A stretch of 64,000 nt of DNA from Paenibacillus sp. FSL R5-0912 (lineage in GTDB: Bacteria > Bacillota > Bacilli > Paenibacillales > Paenibacillaceae): assembly GCF_000758605.1 (NCBI RefSeq), contig NZ_CP009282.1, forward strand, positions 5,270,001 through 5,334,000, read 5' to 3'. The translations under genes and the position numbers were made by a program. Position 1 is the stretch's first letter, and each line of letters begins with the position of its first letter. The notes beneath the pieces are model-generated. The model saw only the letters and a list, made by a program, of their open reading frames with translations, ran no database searches and had not been told where the DNA came from. Of the stretch, positions 25,438 to 32,518 are shown piece by piece.

Positions 25438-27205
25438 TCCGCTCTCCCCCCTCTGCGGCCGCAGGCCACTGGATCACAACCAGTGTTCCCGCCCCGGCCT
25501 TGCTGTATATACGCATTCCATACTTCTCTCCAAATTGCAGCACCAGCCGTGAATGGACGTTGTGCAGGCCGATGCCCTTTCTCCGCCGGGGCTCTCCCGC
25601 TCCGGGATCGGCCAGCATCGTGACATTCCCCCGGAGTGCCGCACGGATCTCCTCGAGCCGCTCCGGCGTCATGCCTACGCCTTCGTCCTTAACCATGAAT
25701 ACAGTGCGGCTGCCAACGGTCCGGATCCGGATCAGCAGCCTCCATTGCCCGCGCTGTGGCTGCAAGCCATGCTCAAAAGCGTTCTCCACCAGCGGCTGCA
25801 GCGTGAAGCGCGGCAGCAGGCTGGCCCGGGAGAACTCATCCGCCTCAGTCACCACTGTACAACGCCCCAGGAAGCGGTTCTCCTGAATGAACACATAGTT
25901 GCGCACATGCTTAAGCTCTTCCTCCAGCTTCACCAGCCCGCCTTCATTGCTGATCGAATAACGCAGCAGGTCGCCAATCACCCGGGTGATGTTATAAATA
26001 TCATCAGCATTCCTCGACAAAGCCATCCCCCCGATCAGCTGGAGCGTATTGTTCAGGAAATGCGGATTGATCTGGGCCTGAAGAGCGAGCAGCTGGGCAT
26101 TCTTGACCTCAATCTCCTGGCGGTATTCCACCTCAATCAGCTCCCGTATCCGTTCCATCATCGAGTTGTAGCCGCGCTCCAGCAGCCCGATCTCATCACG
26201 GCTCTGCACCGAGTGCTGTTCGAAGTTGCTGACATGCGCCTTGCGCATCGACACCGCCAGACTGACAATCGGGCGGGTAATCCGCAGCGAGAACAGGATA
26301 GACAGCAGAATGGAGGCAATCATGAACAAGCCTCCGGTCAGAAAACCGGCAGCAATCGTAGGCCGTGCGCTCTTGGCGACAGTGGACAAGGGAATGGCTT
26401 TCACGACCGTAAGCTGACCATCGGCCACTTTTTTCATGAAGAAGAAATAGCCGTCCTCCTGCCGGAATTCAAGTTCATGCTCAGAGACGGCAAGATTCTG
26501 CAGCCGCCTGCCGATATCACCGGAGCTCTCGGAAATGCTCGAGCCGGAGAGCAGCTCGCCCTCATCATTCAGCAGGAAGACCGAGCTCTCGTCCTCGGAC
26601 TGGAGTATATGGCTGACCTCCTCCCATACCTCCCGATTGATCCGCACGCCTATGCCTCCGAGCAGCCGGTGATCCTCGAACCGGTTAATGCCGTGGTAGG
26701 CATAGATGCCGGTGCCGTTCTGCTTGAAATACATATTGACCGGCCCGTAGGGCAGCCGGCTCCAGGGGCCCTCACCGATATCCAGCGGGGAAACGCTTCC
26801 ACTATTCACGAAGTCAACGGAGATGGCTTTTAATTGGTCATGCATGTACAGTGTCAGCTCGTCTACCTTCCGGGAGTTCGTATAGAACTGCGAGGTTATG
26901 GCTTCGCGGATATTGTTCAGCGAACGGTACTGGACACTAATGTCCGGGCTGTCCGTACCCGTTAACCCCGCCATAAGCTGAGGGTTAATCTGCAGGGTGT
27001 AGAACAGGGTATCCAGCTGCTCAATCAGCTCATCCAGATACTGGTCCGCCCACTGCATCCGGGAGTTATTCGCATTGATCATTTCCTTCTCCACGGATTG
27101 CCGCGTATTGTACGTGGCAATGGTGGTAACAGTGAGCACCGGCAATGTGGTCAGGCAAATCATGATGACCAGGAGCCGGACCCGGAGACTTGTCCGCTTC
27201 ATCAT
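25415..27205 (-). CDS. YesM-type sensor histidine kinase
   Basis: A 596-residue membrane kinase of the His_kinase (LytS/YesM) class. An N-terminal span (about 9-29), a large extracellular sensor region to about 280, a second span (about 283-303), a HAMP domain, then the kinase core with the His box AQINPHFLNNTLQ (about 385-397) and N box LVENAFEHGL. A G box (DEGVGMTP) and GIGLHNVHSRL follow. AAAGGA precedes the ATG. It heads the minus-strand locus with the response regulator, transporter and GH5. Confidence 0.94.
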   Translation of the reverse strand: MMKRTSLRVRLLVIMICLTTLPVLTVTTIATYNTRQSVEKEMINANNSRMQWADQYLDELIEQLDTLFYTLQINPQLMAGLTGTDSPDISVQYRSLNNIREAITSQFYTNSRKVDELTLYMHDQLKAISVDFVNSGSVSPLDIGEGPWSRLPYGPVNMYFKQNGTGIYAYHGINRFEDHRLLGGIGVRINREVWEEVSHILQSEDESSVFLLNDEGELLSGSSISESSGDIGRRLQNLAVSEHELEFRQEDGYFFFMKKVADGQLTVVKAIPLSTVAKSARPTIAAGFLTGGLFMIASILLSILFSLRITRPIVSLAVSMRKAHVSNFEQHSVQSRDEIGLLERGYNSMMERIRELIEVEYRQEIEVKNAQLLALQAQINPHFLNNTLQLIGGMALSRNADDIYNITRVIGDLLRYSISNEGGLVKLEEELKHVRNYVFIQENRFLGRCTVVTEADEFSRASLLPRFTLQPLVENAFEHGLQPQRGQWRLLIRIRTVGSRTVFMVKDEGVGMTPERLEEIRAALRGNVTMLADPGAGEPRRRKGIGLHNVHSRLVLQFGEKYGMRIYSKAGAGTLVVIQWPAAAEGGERNAEGSDY

Positions 27206-27342
27206 AGGCTGATTCCTTTCTGCGAAGCTGGATTGCTTTTACCGTCAAAATATAGCATGCCGGATCAGGCCAGACAATACGGTGCTGAGAATATTGCTGG
27301 CCGGGGAGTGGATATAGCGGCCGATTCAACTGCCACTTGTTA

Positions 27343-27386
27343 AATGACAATGATGTCATTATAATATTAATGACAAGCGTGTCATT
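27343..27386. promoter_or_regulatory. Two tandem TetR operators
   Basis: AATGACA-ATGA-TGTCATT (27343-27360) and AATGACA-AGCG-TGTCATT (27369-27386) are two perfect 7-bp inverted repeats with 4-bp centres, 26 bp apart. They lie 20-64 bp upstream of the TetR-family start codon, which is the usual autoregulatory position. Confidence 0.85.
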
Positions 27387-27406
27387 ATTTGAGAGGGGGA
27401 AGTGAG

Positions 27407-28042
27407 ATGTCACCCAGAATATCCGACCAGCAAAAAGAACAGCGGAGGATGCAGATCCTCGGTGCCGCCAAAGTGGTGTTCACCGCCAAGGGCTATGAAG
27501 CAGCTACGTTCACAGATATCCTGGAGGAAACAGGGATGAGCCGGGGCTGGATCTATTTGTATTTCCAGACCAAGGAGGAAATATTTGAAGCGCTGCTCGA
27601 TCAGCAGGATAGTGAATATGAGGCCTATACAGCAGCCCTGTTATCGGCACACCCTGGGGTGTGGGAAGTCATCCGGCAGATGTACGCCGATCAGCAGGCA
27701 GAGCTGCTGCGCATGCCGGGCGGAAGTTTCCTTCCGGCCTTCTATGAGTATTTCCTGGGCGGCTCCAGGGATGAACGGCGGCGAAGCCTGCTGCTGAAGC
27801 GGTACGAGACCGGAATTGCCCGGTTTGAGGCACTGCTGCACTCAGGCGTGGAGCGGGGGGAATTCAGCCCGCTTATGCCGCTTGCGCAGCTGGCGAGAAT
27901 TACAGCCTCTTACCAGGAAGGAATCATGACCCACACTCTTGCCGTAGGCCCGGAGCTCGCTCACACGGAATTCCAGATTAACGCGCTGCTTAATTATCTG
28001 GAGCAATTACTGAAGCCCGGGCGCCGCCCGGCTGAAGAATAG
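27407..28042 (+). CDS. TetR/AcrR-family repressor of the adjacent MFS gene
   Basis: A 211-residue TetR-family protein: N-terminal HTH at about 10-55 (ATFTDILEETGMSRGWIYLYFQTKEEIF) and an all-helical ligand domain. ATG 27407 with AGAGGGGGA upstream is preferred over the in-frame TTG at 27389. Two perfect inverted repeats sit directly in front, and the MFS transporter starts 13 nt after the stop, so it should repress a two-gene efflux operon including itself and be released by an exported compound. The inducer is unknown. Confidence 0.93.
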   Translation: MSPRISDQQKEQRRMQILGAAKVVFTAKGYEAATFTDILEETGMSRGWIYLYFQTKEEIFEALLDQQDSEYEAYTAALLSAHPGVWEVIRQMYADQQAELLRMPGGSFLPAFYEYFLGGSRDERRRSLLLKRYETGIARFEALLHSGVERGEFSPLMPLAQLARITASYQEGIMTHTLAVGPELAHTEFQINALLNYLEQLLKPGRRPAEE

Positions 28043-28055
28043 GAGGCCCCGCCAC

Positions 28056-29330
28056 ATGTCCGCACTCTTCCGCAATCCCGTCTTTACCAGGCTGTTCCTG
28101 GCCGCCTTCGCTTCACAGCTCGGGACAGTTGTCGGGAACATGGCCTTTGCCTATTACCTTGTGGACCATTTCAGCACGCGTCCGGCACTGGCGGCAACGG
28201 CTGAACTGATGTATTCCTTGCCCACCCTTGCCGTGTTCTGGCTTGTCGGAGTCATCGCCGACCTGCTCGACCGCAAGAAGATTGCCGCTTACAGCGACTG
28301 GATCCGGGCCGGATTAACGCTGCTGCTCCTGGTATGCGTACATGGTCAATTGCTTACCTTATGCTTCCTGGTGTTGTTCCTGCGCAGCGCCATTGCGAAG
28401 TTCTTCGGCCCCGCCGAGATGGGCCTGCTGCAGGGCAGCATCGGGCAGGCGCAATATGTTCAGGCAGCGGGCCTGAACCAGATGATTATGGGGCTGTTTA
28501 TGCTGTTCGGCATGAGCCTTGGCGCGGCGGCTTACCGCTTTCTCGGGATTGAAGGTGCTATCCTTATCGACGGGGCGAGCTTCCTCATCTCCGGACTCCT
28601 GATCCTAAGCTGCCGGTTCACAGCTGAAGTGCGGATGCCCAGCGGACACTACGCACTGCGGGATATCCGGTTTCCGCAGCTGCTTAAAGATTTCCGTGAA
28701 GGGCTGCGTTATATCCTCGGGCACAAGCTGCTCCTTACACTCATCTCCGGCTTCCTGTTCTTCGGCATCGTCAACGGCGTATTTGCCGTCCTGCCTATTT
28801 TTGCAATGAAATACAAGCTCAGCCCGGATAACTATATGCTTCACGCCTCGCTGATCACCCTCTGCCTGGGCACCGGCTTCCTGATCGGCAGCCTCGCCGG
28901 CTCCGCGCTGATCCGCCGGTTCACACGCCCCCGGGTGCTGATCTTCGGACTGCTGTTATCCAGCCTGCTGATTGTTGCCCTGGGCTCGGCGGACACCCTC
29001 TGGATCTATCTCCCGCTCGTTCTGATCGAAGGCATCTGCATTGCGCCGGTGAATATCGCGCTGGGCAGCTGGCTGCCGGAGCTGGTCATCCCGCAGAACA
29101 TGGGGCGGGTGAATGCAATGATTGAGCCGGTGATGATGCTCGGCCATTCCCTGGCGCTTGGTTTTGTCGCTATTGCATTTCCGGCTGTCGTGTCGATCAC
29201 TTGGCTTCACTACATTCTGGGCCTATGCACCCTGCTGGTCAGCGTGTATTACGGATTCGCCCTGCCTCCGCTCGTCCGCAGGCTGGCCCTGCCTAACGGG
29301 AATTCTTCAGCCGCTGAAAGAGCTGGCTAA
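28056..29330 (+). CDS. MFS efflux transporter (MFS_3-like)
   Basis: A 424-residue inner-membrane carrier with about twelve spans; the motif after span 2 is GVIADLLDRKKIA. The early part (FRNPVFTRLFLAAFASQLGT) and overall form resemble the MFS_3/enterobactin-exporter and macrolide-efflux branch. AGGAGG is 9 nt before the ATG. It shares an operon with the TetR repressor, which suggests inducible drug or metabolite export. Confidence 0.92.
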   Translation: MSALFRNPVFTRLFLAAFASQLGTVVGNMAFAYYLVDHFSTRPALAATAELMYSLPTLAVFWLVGVIADLLDRKKIAAYSDWIRAGLTLLLLVCVHGQLLTLCFLVLFLRSAIAKFFGPAEMGLLQGSIGQAQYVQAAGLNQMIMGLFMLFGMSLGAAAYRFLGIEGAILIDGASFLISGLLILSCRFTAEVRMPSGHYALRDIRFPQLLKDFREGLRYILGHKLLLTLISGFLFFGIVNGVFAVLPIFAMKYKLSPDNYMLHASLITLCLGTGFLIGSLAGSALIRRFTRPRVLIFGLLLSSLLIVALGSADTLWIYLPLVLIEGICIAPVNIALGSWLPELVIPQNMGRVNAMIEPVMMLGHSLALGFVAIAFPAVVSITWLHYILGLCTLLVSVYYGFALPPLVRRLALPNGNSSAAERAG

Positions 29331-29370
29331 GGCCGTACCAGATAACTGTTTATTCGATCGAATGCACAGC

Positions 29371-29423
29371 AAAAAGGATGCCCCAAGCCCATGATCCATT
29401 ACATTCGGCTTTAGGGACATCCT
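29371..29423. terminator. Terminator between the MFS and stalk-domain genes
   Basis: AGGATG-CCCC and GGG-CATCCT arms with further AAGCC/GGCTT pairing inside. Five T follow on the minus strand and ATTTTT on the plus strand, so it can serve both convergent genes. Confidence 0.6.
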
Positions 29424-29470
29424 GTCTCAATTTTTCCTGCTTCTTCATGCTTTTTCACAGCTGCCTCTGT

Positions 29471-29986
29471 TTATTTTTGCAGCTCCAGATCCTTTTGCTT
29501 CAGCAGATCAGCGTATTCCGCTTTGTACTGCTCCAGCTTCAGCTTCAAATCGGCGCTGTCCGGACTCGATTTCAGCAGGCTGCTGGTGGCCAGGATATTA
29601 TTGACCGCCGTATCAATTTTAGCGTCGATAACTTCGATTCTGCTCTTGGTCACGCTCAAGGCGGGATCAGGCGTAACAATCGGCACAGGACCAAGAATGG
29701 CATTCTTATCGCTTGAGGAAGAAGCGCCTCCCTCTGTCTTTTCATCCAGACTGATCGTTTTACCTTCTACGGAAACCTTGAATCCGGCTAATTCTCCGAT
29801 TGCACGGACGGGTGCATAGCTTTTGCCGTCAATTACGATGGCCGGATCGGCCAGCTTCTTGCCATACACCTTCACGGTATACTCCGCCTGAATTGCCTTT
29901 CCTACCAGTGTTGCCGAAGCGCCCAGCGCCTGCGCACCCACCATCAGTATCGCCCCGGCAATGAATCCGGCAGCAATCTTTTTCAT
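29471..29986 (-). CDS. Secreted protein with copper-amine-oxidase-like N-terminal (stalk) domain
   Basis: A 171-residue exported protein. The signal peptide (MKKIAAGFIAGAILMVGAQA, then LGAS) leads into a short stalk domain with the repeat-type motif YAPVRAIGELAGFKV, then a low-complexity linker (GGASSSSDK) and a charged, probably coiled-coil end rich in K, E and L. The domain is named after copper amine oxidase but has no catalytic residues; it is common in Paenibacillus cell-surface proteins. ATG 29986 follows GGGGAGTGA; the upstream seven codons are not needed. Confidence 0.82.
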   Translation of the reverse strand: MKKIAAGFIAGAILMVGAQALGASATLVGKAIQAEYTVKVYGKKLADPAIVIDGKSYAPVRAIGELAGFKVSVEGKTISLDEKTEGGASSSSDKNAILGPVPIVTPDPALSVTKSRIEVIDAKIDTAVNNILATSSLLKSSPDSADLKLKLEQYKAEYADLLKQKDLELQK

Positions 29987-30213
29987 AAGAAATTCACTCC
30001 CCGTCAAAGACTATGACTACTATTCTACCATTTCACAGCCGCCTGTGCCGACATTTGCCGGTGATTCCATTGGAAACGCCTGTCCGAAGAACCCTTTTAA
30101 CCCAAATTTAAACCCGGCAGCTACCGGTATTTAACCTTCCATATGTACACTTTAGATAGGCTGAATCTATGAAACATGCGGTCTTACTGGGGATGTAAAT
30201 ATAGGAGGTACAT

Positions 30214-31902
30214 ATGAGAGTATTGGAGATTATTTTGACTGTGTCCGCATTATTATTAATGTTCAGCTTCGTGTCTGGCAAGGGCGTTCTCAAGGTGAAA
30301 ATAGCTTTAACTGCGGTTAGCGGCACATTGTGCGCAGCACAGCTTGGGCTCGAAGGGTACCGCTGGCAAATGGCGGGCGTGTATGTAATTGTGCTGCTTG
30401 GCCTAATCATCCGCATTGCAGGAATAATTAGCGGCCGTTCGCGGAAGCTGTTGTCCACTGGCCAAAAAACCAGGAAATCTGCATTCCGCCGGTTGAAACG
30501 CGGCTGGGCAATAGCAGGTACCGCAGCAGGTATACTTATAGTGATCTGCTCGGCAGTGCTCTCTTCCATGATCCCGGTTGTGGAGTTACCCGCTCCTTCA
30601 GGGCCTTTTGCCGTTGGCATGCAGACTCTACATCTCACCGACAGCAGCCGGCCTGAATCTCAGACACCTGACCCCGGGGACTCACGGGAGCTGATGGTTT
30701 ATGTCTGGTATCCGGCCCCGGCGGAGAAGGGTCACCAGACTGCACCTTTGCTGCCTGGTGATAAACAGAGCAACCGGAAGGTTATGTCCGCTTTTGCCGG
30801 ATCATTAGGAATCCCATCCTTCTCCCTCGATTATTGGGCATATATTCATACGAATGCTTACCGGAATGCGGACTGGCTGCGCTCAGAGGGACCTTATCCG
30901 CTGATTCTGATCAATCACGGCCTCGGTACCTCAAGTCTGCTGCATACCACACTTGCAGAGAACCTGGCAGCGAACGGTTATATTGTAGCGGCCGTAGATC
31001 ATACTTACAGTACAGCGGCTACTTTATTTCCAGACGGCACAGTTACCGAGTTCAGCGAGTCTTTAAGCAGTGATCATTTCATAGCAACAGGAAAGCAGCT
31101 GGGCAACGTATGGAACGACGATAACCGCTTTGTCCTCAGCCAATTGAAGCAGCAATTCGCAGATTACATAGATACTGATCTCATCGGGATAGCAGGACAC
31201 TCCTTCGGTGGAGCAGCTGCGTACGAGGCGATGTTCTCCATTCCTGAGCTTAAAGCGGGAATTGATCTGGATGGAAGCTTGTATACCCTCACAGGTCCGT
31301 CCCTGGGTAAACCGTTTTTGTTCATAGAGTCAGAGGATTACAATAACCGGAAGAAGCAGATTTCAGATCCGGATATCGATGCCGAGGAAAAAATAATGAA
31401 TAACGCCAGGCTAAGCGGGGGCGGCAAGCTCTATATCAAAGGCACAGCACACTTCAACTTTACAGATCTGCAGCTCTATTCAAGCCTGCTGAAGTACACC
31501 GGAATGACGGGCGGCATTGACGGCGGGCGAAGCAATGAAATTGTGAATCAGCTTGTGCTGGATTTCTTCAACAGCCATTTGAAGGGAAGCCATGAGGATG
31601 GAGAGGATGCCGGGACCGCTGCTGGGACCGCTGCCGGGACGGATGCCGGGACGGATGCCGGGACGGATGCCGGGACGGATGCCGGGACGGATGCCGGGAC
31701 GGATGCCGGGACGGATGCCGGGACGGATGCCGGGACGGATGCCGGGACGGATGCCGGGACGGATGCCGGGTATGATGCCGGGACGGATGCCGGGACGGAT
31801 GCCGGGACGGATGCCGGGACGGATGCCGGGACGGATGCCGGGACGGATGCCGGGACGGATGCCGGGACGAATGCCGGGTATGATGAGGTGGTTAGGCCTT
31901 AA
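30214..31902 (+). CDS. Membrane-anchored alpha/beta hydrolase (PAF-AH-like) with repeat tail
   Basis: A 562-residue protein. Four hydrophobic spans (about 3-21, 29-48, 54-73, 99-121) precede a lipase-type domain. The nucleophile Ser330 lies in the elbow GHSFGG, the oxyanion region in INHGLG (about 234-239), the likely acid in AGIDLDG and the His in KGTAHFN. The arrangement matches the platelet-activating-factor acetylhydrolase-like family. After the fold ends (about residue 460) the chain continues with 23 tetrapeptide units, mainly AGTD, encoded by a 12-bp minisatellite, and a short tail EVVRP. A ribosome site TAGGAGG is 7 nt before the ATG. Substrate unknown. Confidence 0.87.
   Translation: MRVLEIILTVSALLLMFSFVSGKGVLKVKIALTAVSGTLCAAQLGLEGYRWQMAGVYVIVLLGLIIRIAGIISGRSRKLLSTGQKTRKSAFRRLKRGWAIAGTAAGILIVICSAVLSSMIPVVELPAPSGPFAVGMQTLHLTDSSRPESQTPDPGDSRELMVYVWYPAPAEKGHQTAPLLPGDKQSNRKVMSAFAGSLGIPSFSLDYWAYIHTNAYRNADWLRSEGPYPLILINHGLGTSSLLHTTLAENLAANGYIVAAVDHTYSTAATLFPDGTVTEFSESLSSDHFIATGKQLGNVWNDDNRFVLSQLKQQFADYIDTDLIGIAGHSFGGAAAYEAMFSIPELKAGIDLDGSLYTLTGPSLGKPFLFIESEDYNNRKKQISDPDIDAEEKIMNNARLSGGGKLYIKGTAHFNFTDLQLYSSLLKYTGMTGGIDGGRSNEIVNQLVLDFFNSHLKGSHEDGEDAGTAAGTAAGTDAGTDAGTDAGTDAGTDAGTDAGTDAGTDAGTDAGTDAGTDAGYDAGTDAGTDAGTDAGTDAGTDAGTDAGTDAGTNAGYDEVVRP
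31609..31884 (+). repeat. 12-bp minisatellite, 23 units, in frame
   Basis: Unit GCCGGGACGGAT (Ala-Gly-Thr-Asp). Units 1-2 end in CCGCT-type variants, unit 13 and the last carry GGTATGAT (Gly-Tyr-Asp), and one carries GACGAAT. Because 12 is a multiple of 3, gain or loss of units changes tail length without a frameshift. All three forward frames are open across it, which explains the overlapping artefact ORFs. Confidence 0.95.
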
Positions 31903-31939
31903 TCTCCTTGGAATACATATCGCTAGCTTGGCTGTTCAC

Positions 31940-31983
31940 TTCTGGTTTGCTTCTGGTTTGCTTCTGGTTTGCTTCTGACTTGC
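31940..31983 (+). repeat. Four tandem 11-bp units
   Basis: Three exact copies of TTCTGGTTTGC and one variant TTCTGACTTGC, just after the alpha/beta hydrolase stop codon. Confidence 0.85.
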
Positions 31984-31995
31984 TTAGGTCTTTCA

Positions 31996-32190
31996 CCTGT
32001 TCCTTGCGGACTGTACCGCGCTTATTTTCAGTCCTGGGCACGATTCGCCAGGCCAACGGACTCCAGCGCGCTTATTGTCTCGCCACGGAGCCGATTTCAG
32101 GTGAATCCTGGCAAATAGCTGCATCTGAGTCCGTTAGCACAGAAAAAAGGTGCTTTTCGAGGAAATAAGGTCTCCTCAGTCCGTAACAGG
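31996..32190. repeat. Cluster of interspersed repeat copies in both orientations
   Basis: A forward copy at 32131-32190 (GTTAGCA...GAAATAAG..CTCAGTCCGT.ACAGG) is matched about 13 kb away at 45060-45115. Partial inverted copies occur at 31996-32029 (CCTGT..GCGGACT..GCGCTTATTT) and 32053-32081 (CAACGGACT..GCGCTTATTG). No ORF with a ribosome site is present, so this looks like a small non-coding dispersed repeat. Confidence 0.6.
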
Positions 32191-32302
32191 TGTACCATGC
32201 GATAAAGCCGCTAATATATGCTAGAAACTGTTAGAATTTCCGTATCCACCTATCAGAATCTAATTCTCCATCCTGAATGCTCCACCTGTTCGGCTTCAAA
32301 AA

Positions 32303-32352
32303 GTCCCCCTGAGAATTCCCCGTTTATGCAGACGGGTAATTCTCAGGGGGAC
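32303..32352 (-). terminator. Strong terminator downstream of GH31
   Basis: GTCCCCCTGAGAATT (32303-32317) pairs with AATTCTCAGGGGGAC (32338-32352), and CCCGT pairs with ACGGG inside. TTTTTG follows on the minus strand. It lies about 170 nt beyond the GH31 stop. Confidence 0.85.
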
Positions 32353-32360
32353 AACACTGA

Positions 32361-32500
32361 ACGCTCCATGCTTCATGCTTATGTCTCATGCTCATACTCA
32401 TACTCATACTTATGTTCATGCTGAATGCTTATGCTCAATACTCATGCCTCATGCTCCATGCTTCACATTTCGCGCTTCACGTTATACTCCTTGCTTCACA
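32361..32500. repeat. Degenerate ATGCTCATACTCAT repeat tract
   Basis: Words CATGCT, CATACT, CATGCC and CTTCAC recur with about 6-bp period between the GH31 stop and its terminator. Like the tract at 19220-19415 it would be in a 3-prime untranslated region. Confidence 0.6.
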
Positions 32501-32518
32501 TCCGGAGACGCAGGCCGC

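Noticed and set aside
31592..31978. 128-codon ORF of RMPG repeats
   Set aside because: Second frame of the 12-bp minisatellite. The frame joined to the alpha/beta hydrolase is the real one.
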